Source: Neorhizobium alkalisoli (lineage in GTDB: Bacteria > Pseudomonadota > Alphaproteobacteria > Rhizobiales > Rhizobiaceae). Taken from it: a DNA stretch of 64,000 nucleotides. Each line of letters opens with the position of its first letter. Position 1 is the first letter of the stretch. The stretch covers positions 124,001 through 188,000 of the forward strand of contig NZ_PVBN01000005.1 of the NCBI RefSeq assembly GCF_002968635.1. The letters run 5' to 3'. Positions 7,867 to 16,090 of this stretch are shown here, in pieces. The translations under genes and the position numbers were made by a program. Below the pieces are notes generated by a model. That model made no database searches. It had not been told where the DNA came from and worked only from the letters and a program-made list of their open reading frames with translations.

Positions 7867-8385
7867 TCAGGCGACCCGCTTGTAGAACAGCGTCGTGCCG
7901 CAGAAGCCGCCTTCCGGCCACATGGCATAATCGGGAATGACTCCAACGCGCTCCCATCCGAAGCGCGGGTAAATACTTTCCGCTTCGCTGCCGGTCGCTG
8001 TATCGAGTACCAGAAGCGTCCGGCCGCGGCACGCTGCTTCCGCCTCTACCGCCTCCATCAGCTTGCGCGACAAGCGGAGCCCGCGCGCCGAACGATGCAC
8101 GAGAAGCTTCATCAGGTCGCCGCGGTGCGGCTGGTTCGGCTTCGAGGCAAGCCCCACCTGAACCGTGCCGACCACCTTGCCGTCCACCTCGGCCACCGCC
8201 AGGATGATGCTGCCCTTTGCCACCGCATCGGCGATCTCGTGCCAATACCCGATCGCGTCCTTCGGTTCGAACGGCAGCATGAAGCCGAGCGAAGCGCCGC
8301 CATTGATGCAGTCGGAAAGCACCTCGCAAAGATCCGATATGCTTGCGCGGGTTTCGTCTGCGTTGATGATGCGGATGCTTGTCAT
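7867..8385 (-). CDS. GNAT family N-acetyltransferase
   Basis: A 172-residue single GNAT domain. Motif A with the acetyl-CoA pyrophosphate loop is seen as LLVHRSARGLRLSRKLME (about residues 95-112), preceded by the strand HRGDLMKL and followed by the motif B strand LLVLDT. The C-terminus YPRFGWERVG is the usual GNAT beta-6/7 region. The acceptor substrate is unknown. It lies 18 bp behind the XRE-cupin regulator gene, in the same direction, and is probably co-transcribed and self-regulated with it. Confidence 0.85.
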   Translation of the reverse strand: MTSIRIINADETRASISDLCEVLSDCINGGASLGFMLPFEPKDAIGYWHEIADAVAKGSIILAVAEVDGKVVGTVQVGLASKPNQPHRGDLMKLLVHRSARGLRLSRKLMEAVEAEAACRGRTLLVLDTATGSEAESIYPRFGWERVGVIPDYAMWPEGGFCGTTLFYKRVA

Positions 8386-8403
8386 GTTCGGTTCTTTCGG
8401 GTT

Positions 8404-8979
8404 CTAGCGGCCGCGGTCGAGGACGACAGCGTAACGGGCCGGCCTGTCGGACGGATTGTGAAAGTCGAAGGCGTCGCCGATATCCATGTAAAGGCAATCG
8501 CCCGGATGGAGCCTGTGGACGGTCTCGCCGATGATCATCTCCAGCACGCCTTCGAACAGCCAGACGTGCTGGGTCATGACCCGGCTCTCTTCGCGCGGCG
8601 GGAAACTCACCCGCGCACCGGCGGGAAAATCCACCTCGACGATATCGACCCGGCTCGGCGTGCCGGGCGGAGACACCGAACGCCTGACATATCCCGTATG
8701 CGGGTCGCGCCAGAGCCGCTGGTCGGCGTGACGACTGAGGGGCGAGGTTGCCGGCTCGTCATCGGCGAAAAAGGCTGAAAGCGAAAGGCCGAGCGCCTCC
8801 GAAAGCCTTGCCAGCAGCGCCGCCGTCGGGCTCGCCTCAGCCCGTTCGATCCGCGAGATCATCGCACGGCTGACGCCGGAGCGGCTCGCCAGGTCGTCCA
8901 ATGTCAAACCTGCCCGCCCTCTGAGCCTCTTCAACCGCTCGCTGATGGCATTCTCGATGTCATGATCCGTCGTTTCCAT
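8404..8979 (-). CDS. XRE-family regulator with a cupin sensor domain
   Basis: A 191-residue fusion of an N-terminal lambda-repressor-type HTH (about residues 10-66; LTLDDLASRSGVSRAMISRI) and a C-terminal cupin barrel (about 110-188; HVWLFEGVLEMIIGETVHRL). This is the standard layout of regulators that sense a small ligand and often control a neighbouring efflux or catabolic gene. The start at 8979 gives the usual short N-terminus. It is divergent from an MFS gene at 9155 and followed by a GNAT gene. A perfect palindrome 6 bp upstream of its ATG is a likely operator. Confidence 0.88.
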   Translation of the reverse strand: METTDHDIENAISERLKRLRGRAGLTLDDLASRSGVSRAMISRIERAEASPTAALLARLSEALGLSLSAFFADDEPATSPLSRHADQRLWRDPHTGYVRRSVSPPGTPSRVDIVEVDFPAGARVSFPPREESRVMTQHVWLFEGVLEMIIGETVHRLHPGDCLYMDIGDAFDFHNPSDRPARYAVVLDRGR

Positions 8980-8984
8980 GATTT

Positions 8985-8999
8985 GAGAATTGCATTCTC
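8985..8999. promoter_or_regulatory. Probable operator for the XRE-cupin regulator
   Basis: Perfect palindrome GAGAAT-TGC-ATTCTC, 6 bp upstream of the regulator's start codon and in the intergenic region shared with the divergent MFS gene. The position so close to the ATG suggests direct repression of its own message. Confidence 0.5.
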
Positions 9000-9154
9000 T
9001 TATGATGGAATCAAGTGCCTCGATGTCACGCGCATGAAATTTGCAGGGCAATGCCGTTTCCGCGATAGCTACCGAGGCCATCGATCGGCTAAGGGAGCAG
9101 CATGAGGATATGCACCGGCCGGTAGCAATCCCCGCCTATTGCCGGAGAGACGAG

Positions 9155-10402
9155 ATGAACGGCCAGACATCGGAGGCATCTTCGCCCTTTTCGATCGCCA
9201 GCATCGTCATCTCCATGACGACAGCGGCGATCGGCAGCGGCGTAATGTTCGCCTATGTGCCCTTCATGCTGACCCATTCTGTCGCGCCGTGGGCGGCGGG
9301 TGCGGCCGTCACCGCCGTCGCTTTCGGCGGACTTGTGGGCTGCATGGTCGGCGGCCCGCTGATCAAGCGCGTCGGGCATGCGCGGCTCTTCGCCTGCTCG
9401 ATGGCGATGGTAATCATCGCCGCCGTGCTGATCGCCGCCGACCTGCCGCCCGCATACTGGATTCTGGCGCGCGGCCTCTATGGCGCGGCTGCCAACGTCA
9501 ACTTCATCATCGCCCAGAGCTGGCTGAACCACGCGGCATCGAACGAATGGCGCGGCAGGGCGATGTCCTTCTTCTACATGGCCTACGTTCTCGGCCTCGG
9601 CTGCGGCGCCTGGATCTTCGGGCAGATCCCGACCGACGGCAATCTCGCGCCGCTCGCGGTCGTCTTCTTCACCGCGCTTTCCATCCTTCCGATCGGGCTG
9701 ACTCGCCTGCCGAACCCACCGCCGCCGGCGAGTGTCAGCGTCAACATCGCCATGGCCTGGCGCATCTCGCCGGTCGGTCTTGTCGGCGTTTTGGCGTCGG
9801 GCGGGCTCTCCATGGTCGTGCAGGGCTTCACCCCGATCTATGCCGCCACCAATCAGGTCTCGCAGAAGGACGTCGCGTTCCTGATGTTCATCATGCAGAC
9901 CGGCCTCCTGTTCATCCAATATCCACTCGGCGCGCTGTCGGACCGCATCGATCGCCGCGCCGTTCTGGTCGTCACCTGTGGCCTGATCGTCGCGGCTGGC
10001 ATCGCGGCGCTCTTCGTTTCCTTCTCAACGATCGTTCTCCTGATGATCGTCTTTCTCATCTTCGGCGGCGCGATCGAGACCGTCTATTCGGTCGCCAATG
10101 CGCATGCCAACGACCGCGCCGACCCCGGCGATTTCGTGCCACTCTCCTCGACGCTGCTCGTCGCCTGGTCGACGGCCGCGACGATCGTTCCGCTCGGCGT
10201 CACGCTTTTGACGCCCATCTTCGGTCAACACACCTTCGTCTACGCGATCATCCTGGTGGCGGTCTCTTATGCAGCCTACGTGATCTGGCGCCTCAAGGAG
10301 CGCCAACCGGTGCCGGCGGACGAGCGCGAGAATATCGGTATCCGCAGCGCCCAGGTTCCGAACGCTTCGGTCCTCACCGATCCGGAGACCGGCAAGCCCT
10401 GA
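9155..10402 (+). CDS. MFS transporter (YcaD-like)
   Basis: A 415-residue protein with 12 hydrophobic segments. It resembles the YcaD-type MFS branch: GGLVGCMVGGPLIKRVGHARLFA after TM2 and ARGLYGAAANVNFIIAQSWLN in TM4 (only short pieces quoted). The start at 9155 (RBS GGAGAG) removes an N-terminal extension of the longer frame that lacks hydrophobicity. It is divergent from the XRE-cupin regulator, which may control it. The substrate of this branch is unknown; the function is probably export. Confidence 0.85.
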   Translation: MNGQTSEASSPFSIASIVISMTTAAIGSGVMFAYVPFMLTHSVAPWAAGAAVTAVAFGGLVGCMVGGPLIKRVGHARLFACSMAMVIIAAVLIAADLPPAYWILARGLYGAAANVNFIIAQSWLNHAASNEWRGRAMSFFYMAYVLGLGCGAWIFGQIPTDGNLAPLAVVFFTALSILPIGLTRLPNPPPPASVSVNIAMAWRISPVGLVGVLASGGLSMVVQGFTPIYAATNQVSQKDVAFLMFIMQTGLLFIQYPLGALSDRIDRRAVLVVTCGLIVAAGIAALFVSFSTIVLLMIVFLIFGGAIETVYSVANAHANDRADPGDFVPLSSTLLVAWSTAATIVPLGVTLLTPIFGQHTFVYAIILVAVSYAAYVIWRLKERQPVPADERENIGIRSAQVPNASVLTDPETGKP

Positions 10403-10489
10403 AATAGGCCGAGGAACCGGCCCTTATCCTCAACGAATGGTTATCTTTCCGCTTTGCGACAGGGATTCGCGCTGCTATATGCGCGAGCC

Positions 10490-12316
10490 ATGAGCACCAA
10501 TTCCACCCGCACTCCGCTTGACCATATCCGCAACTTCTCGATCGTGGCGCATATCGACCACGGAAAGTCGACGCTCGCCGACCGGCTGATCCAGACGACC
10601 GGCGGTCTTGCAGAGCGCGACATGTCGGAACAGGTGCTGGACTCGATGGATATCGAGCGCGAGCGCGGCATCACCATCAAGGCCCAGACGGTGCGCCTGC
10701 ACTACAAGGCGAATAACGGCGAGACCTACATTCTCAACCTCATAGACACGCCCGGCCACGTGGACTTCGCCTACGAAGTCTCCCGTTCGCTGTCGGCCTG
10801 CGAAGGCTCGCTGCTGGTCGTCGATGCCTCCCAGGGGGTGGAAGCCCAGACGCTTGCCAACGTCTATCAGGCGATCGACAACAATCACGAGATCGTCACC
10901 GTCCTCAACAAGATCGACCTGCCGGCGGCCGAACCCGATCGCATCCGTGAGCAGATCGAGGAAGTGATCGGCATCGACGCGTCGCAGGCGGTGTTGATCT
11001 CGGCCAAAACAGGCCTCGGCATTCCCGACGTGCTGGAGGCCATCGTTCATCAGCTGCCGGCGCCGAAAAGCGAAGGCGGCGAAAAGGCGCCCTTGAAGGC
11101 GCTGCTGGTCGACAGCTGGTATGACACCTATCTCGGCGTCATGGTTCTGGTGCGTATTCTTGACGGCGTCCTCACCAAGGGCCAGACCATCCGGATGATG
11201 GGCACCGACGCCAAATACCAGGTCGAGCGCGTCGGCGTGCTCACACCGAAGATGCTCGCCGTCGACAGCCTCGGCCCGGGCGAGATCGGTTTCTTCACCG
11301 GCTCGATCAAGGAAGTAGCGGATACCCGCGTCGGCGATACGATTACCGAGGACAAGAAGCCGACGGCTCACGCGCTGCCGGGCTTCAAACCGGCCCAGCC
11401 CGTCGTATTCTGCGGCCTCTTCCCAGTCGATGCCGCCGATTTCGAGGACCTGCGCGCTGCCATGGGCAAGCTGCGCCTCAACGACGCCTCCTTCTCCTTC
11501 GAAATGGAAAGCTCCGCCGCCCTCGGCTTCGGCTTCCGTTGCGGTTTCCTCGGCCTGCTGCATCTCGAAATCATCCAGGAGCGCCTGGAGCGCGAGTTTG
11601 ACCTCGATCTCATCGCCACGGCTCCCTCGGTTGTCTACAAACTGACGATGACCGACGGTTCCGAACGCGAACTCCACAATCCGGCGGACATGCCGGACGT
11701 GGTGAAGATCGCCGAAATCCAGGAACCGTGGATCAAGGCAACGATCCTGACGCCGGACGATTATCTCGGCGGCATTCTGAAACTCTGCCAGGACCGGCGC
11801 GGCATTCAGACCGAACTCACCTATGTCGGCAAGCGTGCCATGCTCACCTACGAGCTGCCGCTCAACGAAGTGGTGTTCGATTTCTACGATCGCCTTAAGT
11901 CGATTTCGAAGGGCTATGCTTCCTTCGATTACCATCTGCACGGTTATCGCGAGGGCAATCTCGTGAAGATGTCGATCATGGTGAACGGCGAGCCGGTCGA
12001 CGCGCTCTCCATGCTGGTCCACCGCTCGGCGGCCGAAAAGCGTGGCCGGGACATGTGCGAGAAGCTGAAAGACCTGATCCCGCGACACATGTTCAAGATC
12101 CCGATCCAGGCCGCCATCGGTGGCAACGTGATCGCGCGCGAAACGATCTCCGCCATGCGCAAGGACGTGACCGCGAAATGCTACGGTGGCGACGCCAGCC
12201 GCAAGCGCAAACTTCTGGACAAGCAGAAGGAAGGCAAAAAGCGCATGCGCCAGTTCGGCAAGGTCGACATCCCACAGGAAGCGTTTATTGCCGCGTTGAA
12301 GATGAAGGACGATTGA
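10490..12316 (+). CDS. lepA: Elongation factor 4 (LepA), back-translocating GTPase
   Basis: A 608-residue translational GTPase. G1 AHIDHGKST (residues 20-28), G3 DTPGHVDF and G4 NKID are all present, followed by domains II and III, and the LepA-specific C-terminal domain ([20 protein letters not shown] and [14 protein letters not shown]). EF4 acts on stalled or mistranslocated ribosomes and influences 30S assembly. The length is normal. The ATG at 10490 gives the usual alphaproteobacterial N-terminus ([17 protein letters not shown]); an in-frame start 36 bp upstream is possible. It stands alone, with no co-directed lepB. Confidence 0.97.
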   Translation: MSTNSTRTPLDHIRNFSIVAHIDHGKSTLADRLIQTTGGLAERDMSEQVLDSMDIERERGITIKAQTVRLHYKANNGETYILNLIDTPGHVDFAYEVSRSLSACEGSLLVVDASQGVEAQTLANVYQAIDNNHEIVTVLNKIDLPAAEPDRIREQIEEVIGIDASQAVLISAKTGLGIPDVLEAIVHQLPAPKSEGGEKAPLKALLVDSWYDTYLGVMVLVRILDGVLTKGQTIRMMGTDAKYQVERVGVLTPKMLAVDSLGPGEIGFFTGSIKEVADTRVGDTITEDKKPTAHALPGFKPAQPVVFCGLFPVDAADFEDLRAAMGKLRLNDASFSFEMESSAALGFGFRCGFLGLLHLEIIQERLEREFDLDLIATAPSVVYKLTMTDGSERELHNPADMPDVVKIAEIQEPWIKATILTPDDYLGGILKLCQDRRGIQTELTYVGKRAMLTYELPLNEVVFDFYDRLKSISKGYASFDYHLHGYREGNLVKMSIMVNGEPVDALSMLVHRSAAEKRGRDMCEKLKDLIPRHMFKIPIQAAIGGNVIARETISAMRKDVTAKCYGGDASRKRKLLDKQKEGKKRMRQFGKVDIPQEAFIAALKMKDD

Positions 12317-12343
12317 GGCCGCGGGTCACCCTCGGACTTGATG

Positions 12344-12850
12344 TTACACGGTACCTTGCGCGGGCGGCACCTTGCCGTCGGGCGTGAGACCATCGACGGC
12401 ATCGGGAAGTTCCCTGGATAGCCTCCTCAGTACTTCCTCTTCGGAAAGGCCCGTCTTTGCCGCCACGTCGCGCACGACGTCCGGCCCAAGGGCCTCCTGA
12501 AGCTCCGTGTCGTTGATCGGATCGTTGGCTCCCGTCCTCACCCAGCTATCGGCCTTTTGGTCGTGGCCGGTCTCCCGGAATTGATCGAGCAGGTCGTTCA
12601 GTCCCCCGTTGAGGAGCGAACCGACCCCGCCTCCAGCGAGAATGCTGCCGAGGCCGCCGCTGCTGAGCTTACCGAGAACGTCGTTCAGTCCTCCCGAGGG
12701 CTGCGAAGCAGCCGTTCCTTCAGTTCCACCCGGGGGCACCGCCTGCCGCCCTTCGGTGATGTTTTTCAAAATGTCGGCAATCTTGTCCCTGTTCTGGTAG
12801 CCGGCAACGGCCAGAACCGCGAGAAGTGCCTTCAATGGTCCGCGTTGCAT
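12344..12850 (-). CDS. YidB-like protein (DUF937)
   Basis: A 168-residue protein with a short hydrophobic N-terminal stretch (LKALLAVLAVAGYQ), a Gly-rich central region (GGLGSILAGGGVGSLLNGGL, about 75-95), and a C-terminal YidB-type helical part ending LSRELPDAVDGLTPDGKVP. This ending is the family hallmark. YidB-like proteins are widespread in proteobacteria and their function is unknown. The start at 12850 follows GGGAGG. It converges with lepA with a 27-bp gap that has no clear terminator. Confidence 0.8.
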   Translation of the reverse strand: MQRGPLKALLAVLAVAGYQNRDKIADILKNITEGRQAVPPGGTEGTAASQPSGGLNDVLGKLSSGGLGSILAGGGVGSLLNGGLNDLLDQFRETGHDQKADSWVRTGANDPINDTELQEALGPDVVRDVAAKTGLSEEEVLRRLSRELPDAVDGLTPDGKVPPAQGTV

Positions 12851-13243
12851 GATTTGCCTCCCTTGGCGCTTTACCGGTTCTGACACACCGGTTTTCAGAG
12901 CACTTAGGATTCGCGGGGCAAACGGCAATACAGGAAGTCCTTACGGTTATTCGGGGAGGTCGAAATCTTGCAGGACGCGCTTATTGCAGCCCTGAAAGGC
13001 CGTCCTTCGGAACACGAAGAAGGCGAATCCTATTGGCGTTATAATGAATACGATTGGGACGATTTTTCCCTATCTTCACGGACTTTGAAGTTTTTGCGCC
13101 CAAGAACGAACTGGCACAATTTGGGAGTCCGCCGAAGTATCCTTGCTATGGATGGAAAGCATCACCGCAGCCGCTGCGGGCCTTATTCCCCAACTCCTTG
13201 CCAGAAGACAATGTAGCTAACCTTACTGAGAGAAGGAATCAGA
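12851..13243. other. AT-richer segment between the YidB-like gene and the NTF2-like gene
   Basis: 393 bp without a secure gene. It contains the doubtful frame at 12968-13216. Base composition is lower in GC than the surrounding kilobases, in keeping with acquired or decaying DNA. No repeat or mobile-element end was seen. Confidence 0.4.
12968..13216 (+). pseudogene. Possible small gene with a frameshift, of unknown function
   Basis: A TTG codon at 12968 follows a very good ribosome site (GGGGAGG, 12953-12959). The frame starts like a real protein (LQDALIAALKGRPSEHEEGE, then YWRYNEYDWDDF), but after a run of five T residues near 13065-13069 its sequence becomes basic and irregular, whereas the +1-shifted frame reads FFPIFTDFEVFAPKNELAQ and goes on plausibly to about 13215. 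This suggests an insertion/deletion in the T run, or two unrelated frames. The segment is AT-richer than its neighbours. I do not recognise a family in either frame. Confidence 0.3.
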
Positions 13244-13642
13244 ATGGACGCGACTTGCACGCCATCCGAATTGGCAGAAATGGACCGCCTACGAGCTATA
13301 GAGCATAGGCGGCTGCAAGCCTTGGTGGAAGGCGATATGGAGACTGCGTTGCCTCTGCACTCCCCTGATTTTCAACTGATAACTCCAATCGGCATGCCTT
13401 TGTCGCGGGACCAGTATTTGGGTGCCATTTCGCAGGGAGCGATCAAATATCTTTCATGGCAGCCTCAGGAGATCACGGTTCGGCTCCACCAGGACGTGGC
13501 ACTTATCCGCTACCGTGCGGCACTCGAAGTCATCTTCAACGGACATCGGGTTCCACTGAGCGACTACTGGCATACAGATACCTATGAGTATCATGATGGA
13601 CGCTGGATGATCGTTTGGTCGCACGCAACGGCAATACAGTAA
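13244..13642 (+). CDS. NTF2-like / SnoaL-like protein
   Basis: A 132-residue protein with the cone-shaped NTF2-like layout: N-terminal helices (SELAEMDRLRAIEHRRLQAL), then strands with DFQLITPIGMPLSRDQYL and the C-terminal strands VALIRYRAALEVIF and RWMIVWSHATAIQ. It resembles the DUF4440/SnoaL group of small binding proteins and isomerases. AGAAGGA precedes the ATG by 8 bp. It stands alone between a decayed segment and a GYD remnant. Ligand and role are unknown. Confidence 0.75.
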   Translation: MDATCTPSELAEMDRLRAIEHRRLQALVEGDMETALPLHSPDFQLITPIGMPLSRDQYLGAISQGAIKYLSWQPQEITVRLHQDVALIRYRAALEVIFNGHRVPLSDYWHTDTYEYHDGRWMIVWSHATAIQ

Positions 13643-13727
13643 GTTCGGTCTCGTTGTGGGAAGTCGAAGGGGAGATGGGGCTGATGCCGCTCATACATCC
13701 CCTTCATCTTCATCGCTTCAATCCAGC

Positions 13728-13844
13728 CCATGCGGCCGGCGGACGATGCCCAGCGACTTCGCCTTTCGCATGGCTTCCGTCGCCGCCTCGACGCCGAGGA
13801 GGACGGTGGTTTGGAGAGAACCCACCGTGCCACCTGCGCGAGAC
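13728..13844 (-). pseudogene. Truncated remnant of a GYD-domain gene
   Basis: Reading the minus strand from about 13842 down to a TGA at 13728-13730 gives GGTVGSLQTTVLLGVEAATE followed by AMRKAKSLGIVRRPHGLD. This aligns residue by residue with the C-terminal third of the intact GYD protein encoded at 14468-14800 (GGALSSLETTVLVSVEDAME, then AMRRAKSVRYRPPA). No start codon with a ribosome site or N-terminal two thirds is present; the DNA upstream reads into the end of ridA. It is therefore the 3' relic of a paralogous gene, not a gene of its own. Confidence 0.7.
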
Positions 13845-13870
13845 ACTCGCCCGCCATCTTCCGCATCCAA

Positions 13871-14269
13871 TCAAGCGGCCGGCGGGATCCGTGCTATCAC
13901 CTTGATCTCGAAGTCAAATCCGGCGAGCCAGTTGACACCGACAGCGGTCCAGTTCGGATAGGGTTTTTCAGCGAAGGTAGCGTCCTTCACGGCAAGAACC
14001 GCCTCGAACTGGTTTTGCGGATCTGTGTGGAAGGTGGTTACGTCGATGATGTCGTCGAATGTGGAGCCGGCGGCCTTAAGAACAGCACCAAGGTTTTGGA
14101 AGGCGAGCTCCACCTGCTTCTTGAAATCCGGCTCCGGTGACCCGTCCTCGCGGCTGCCAACCTGGCCAGAAACGAACAGCAGATCCCCCGAGCGGATCGC
14201 CGCCGAATATTTGTGGTTCTCATAAAGAGCCTGTCGGCCGGCGGGGAAGATTGCATCGCGTTTAGTCAT
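13871..14269 (-). CDS. RidA family protein (reactive enamine/imine deaminase-like)
   Basis: A 132-residue protein of the YjgF/YER057c/UK114 (RidA) family, which forms trimers with active sites between subunits. Typical elements are FVSGQVG (about residues 32-38), the run LAFQNLGAVLKAAGSTFDDI and WTAVGVNWLAG. The C-terminus is FEIKVIARIPPAA. Classic RidA enzymes hydrolyse reactive 2-aminoacrylate; several subfamilies act in other catabolic steps. The start at 14269 has GGAG on the minus strand. The gene lies behind a promoter covered by three palindromic operators and is followed by a GYD remnant. Confidence 0.85.
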   Translation of the reverse strand: MTKRDAIFPAGRQALYENHKYSAAIRSGDLLFVSGQVGSREDGSPEPDFKKQVELAFQNLGAVLKAAGSTFDDIIDVTTFHTDPQNQFEAVLAVKDATFAEKPYPNWTAVGVNWLAGFDFEIKVIARIPPAA

Positions 14270-14369
14270 ACTCGCACTCCTGTTGAAGGAAGCACCAGGC
14301 CGCAACGATCACCATGGCATTTCATCGGCGGGCGGAGAGACCTGAATGTGCTTTGGCCGGCGCCATTCA

Positions 14370-14437
14370 CATACGCGCCGTACGTCAGTGCATATAAGAC
14401 ATACGGTGCGTATGTCAATTGGCATACGCACCGTATG
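14370..14437. promoter_or_regulatory. Three palindromic operators at the ridA promoter
   Basis: Three copies of the palindrome CATACG-N3-CGTATG: 14370-14384 (last half one mismatch, CGTACG), 14400-14414 and 14423-14437 (both perfect). Copies two and three also form one long inverted repeat with 16-bp arms and an 8-bp spacer. Copy two lies between the -35 and -10 boxes, copy three just upstream of the -35 and copy one just downstream of the -10, so a bound protein would block the promoter. This type of site is typical of TetR-like repressors. No such gene is adjacent. Confidence 0.7.
14391..14418 (-). promoter_or_regulatory. Promoter of ridA (leftward)
   Basis: On the minus strand TTGACA (14418-14413) is separated by 16 bp from TATATG (14396-14391), a near-consensus housekeeping promoter 120 bp upstream of the ridA start codon. 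Confidence 0.55.
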
Positions 14438-14467
14438 TTCATTTACAGGGGTGGAAGCGGGGACAGA

Positions 14468-14800
14468 TCAACCTCGCGCTGCGGGTGGACGATATCGAAC
14501 CGATTTCGCCCTTCGCATCGCTTCCATCGCGTCTTCGACGCTGACAAGCACGGTAGTCTCGAGAGAACTCAACGCACCACCGGCGCCGATGGCGAGCGCT
14601 ACGGCTGCCATCGAGACGTTGTCGGGTGCCTCCCACAGGCACCAGCCGTCATGCTTGCCAAAAGCGTACCAGAACCCCTGGAGTTTTCCGTCCACGGATT
14701 CGATAGATGCCCGTGCTGCCTCTCGCCGATCCTCCGGATTTTCGATCATCCGCGCGCGTGCCTCGGGCGTATAGCTGAAACTCGTGAGATACAAGGCCAT
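14468..14800 (-). CDS. GYD-domain protein
   Basis: A 110-residue single GYD domain, a ferredoxin-like fold related to dimeric alpha/beta-barrel proteins. The N-terminus YLTSFSYTPEARARMIENPE and the stretch LQGFWYAFGKHDGWCLWEAP are characteristic. GYD proteins are common in rhizobia, usually in small operons, with no established activity. A very strong ribosome site (AAGGAGGAG) precedes the ATG. Its stop is 30 bp from the operator cluster that controls ridA, so read-through into that unit would be repressed as well. A truncated relative lies at 13728-13844. Confidence 0.8.
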   Translation of the reverse strand: MALYLTSFSYTPEARARMIENPEDRREAARASIESVDGKLQGFWYAFGKHDGWCLWEAPDNVSMAAVALAIGAGGALSSLETTVLVSVEDAMEAMRRAKSVRYRPPAARG

Positions 14801-15192
14801 GGCTTGCCTCCTCCTTCAGGCCAGATCAGTTAACGCCCAAGTTCGCAGGAACGCGAGTCAATCCAATGGAGGATTTCGGGCGAGAATTGCCCGGAGAGAA
14901 TTGCCGGGACTAGACCGCTGTATTGAGGACGGCTGAGTTGCTTCTCGGGATCATGAGCGTATCCTCAACCGGTGTCGGGACAGTGCTCTACTGTTGGGAA
15001 CCCGGCCCATTTGCACCCATAGCAATCCGTTCAGCGGCCAGAGAGATGAAGGCGGCCGCGTGAATCGATGATTCGTCGTCAGCATGACGGCGAAATCGGA
15101 CGCAACCGCACAGCCCAAGTTGACTGAGTCAAGACACGGGCGTCGGCTAGTCCAGACCAGGTGACGTCGGTGTCCAGATAGGAGATACCGAG
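14801..15192. other. Intergenic region with no recognisable gene
   Basis: 392 bp between the divergent GYD gene and the small secreted protein. No frame has both a ribosome site and protein-like sequence. A short perfect palindrome TTGACT-G-AGTCAA (15120-15132) lies about 60 bp upstream of the next gene and could be a regulator site or part of its promoter. Confidence 0.4.
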
Positions 15193-15453
15193 ATGAACAA
15201 GTTGTGCCTGCTAATCCTGACGCTTTCGATCGGGTTCCCCTCGCTGACCTTCGGCGTAGCAACTGCGGAGGAGGGAGATTATTACGATAGCATTCCCGGA
15301 CAGGGCTATTCTGCTCTTGCGCCGGACTCCATGACGACTTCCGGCATCATGAACTCCGGCGAGGTGCGCGATCTACCTTATCCACTCAGGAACAGAGGTG
15401 GCCGTGACAACAATTGGCCGGCCTTTAATGACGGTATGCCTCTTTCGGATTGA
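15193..15453 (+). CDS. Small secreted protein of unknown function
   Basis: An 86-residue protein with a signal peptide (MNKLCLLILTLSIGFPSLTF, cleavage near residue 25 after ATA). The mature 60 residues are acidic, Tyr-, Asn- and Gly-rich (EEGDYYDSIPGQGYSAL) and look unstructured. A ribosome site (AGGAGAT, 15179-15185) is present. No family recognised. It is an isolated gene; the next gene converges on it. Confidence 0.6.
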   Translation: MNKLCLLILTLSIGFPSLTFGVATAEEGDYYDSIPGQGYSALAPDSMTTSGIMNSGEVRDLPYPLRNRGGRDNNWPAFNDGMPLSD

Positions 15454-15580
15454 ACGCCCATTGGCGAAAAAGTTGGCCGCCGAGATTAGCGCTTGGCGGC
15501 CAACGTTGAGAACTGTCATCTGATACCAACTTACGAGGCACATCCGTACCTGAGGTGACGGCAAGCCCAACGCGCGTCTC

Positions 15581-16075
15581 TCACCCGTTCCTGGAAGTCT
15601 CCGCCGAAACATCCCTTAGCGGCGCGCGGCTCAGTTCGTTGCCGGCAGCGATCGCCTTGCGCAGGAGCCGCATCAATTCCTGCTGCTCATCGCCGGTCAG
15701 ACCGCGGACCAGCAGTTCCTGCGCCGCTTCCACCGCCGGGCTCACAGCCTCAAGTGTCTGCCGCCCCTTTTCGGTGACCTGCAACTCGCGGGCGCGCCGG
15801 TCCCGGCTGCTGGCGCGGCGTTCCAGCAATCCCTTTTGCGCCAACCTGTCCACGACCCCTGTGATCGTTGTCCGATCGTAGGCGATCAGTCCGGCCAGCG
15901 TGATCTGGTCGATCCCGGGATTGGTGCTGATCGCTGCAAGCGCAGCATATTGAACCGGCGTCAGATCGTAGCCGGCTTCCTCCACCTCAGCATGAAAAAC
16001 CGCCACGGCGATCTGCTGAAACCGGCGGGCGAGATGCCCCGGCATGTCATTATTGTCCTTCACCGACCTCTCCAC
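15581..16075 (-). CDS. MarR family regulator, probable MobR-type repressor of mobA
   Basis: A 164-residue winged-helix MarR protein: dimerisation helices at both ends, HTH with ITLAGLIAYDRTTITGVVDR (about residues 57-76) and a wing containing RRASSRDRRARELQVTEKG. It is divergent from mobA, the arrangement known from Comamonas testosteroni, where MobR (a MarR protein) represses mobA and is released by 3-hydroxybenzoate. A 21-bp palindrome between the two genes is the likely operator. The start is uncertain: GTG at 16075, or ATG at 16045 which has AAGGA 10 bp upstream. The ligand is inferred from the neighbour. Confidence 0.82.
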   Translation of the reverse strand: MERSVKDNNDMPGHLARRFQQIAVAVFHAEVEEAGYDLTPVQYAALAAISTNPGIDQITLAGLIAYDRTTITGVVDRLAQKGLLERRASSRDRRARELQVTEKGRQTLEAVSPAVEAAQELLVRGLTGDEQQELMRLLRKAIAAGNELSRAPLRDVSAETSRNG

Positions 16076-16090
16076 AGCGGAATCATGTTG

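Noticed and set aside
10475..12088. 537-codon open frame on the - strand
   Set aside because: Antisense to lepA, which is fully conserved; no ribosome site or recognisable domain.
14951..15262. 103-codon leftward frame between the GYD gene and the small secreted protein
   Set aside because: Arg/Ser-rich, no ribosome site, overlaps the signal peptide gene at 15193.
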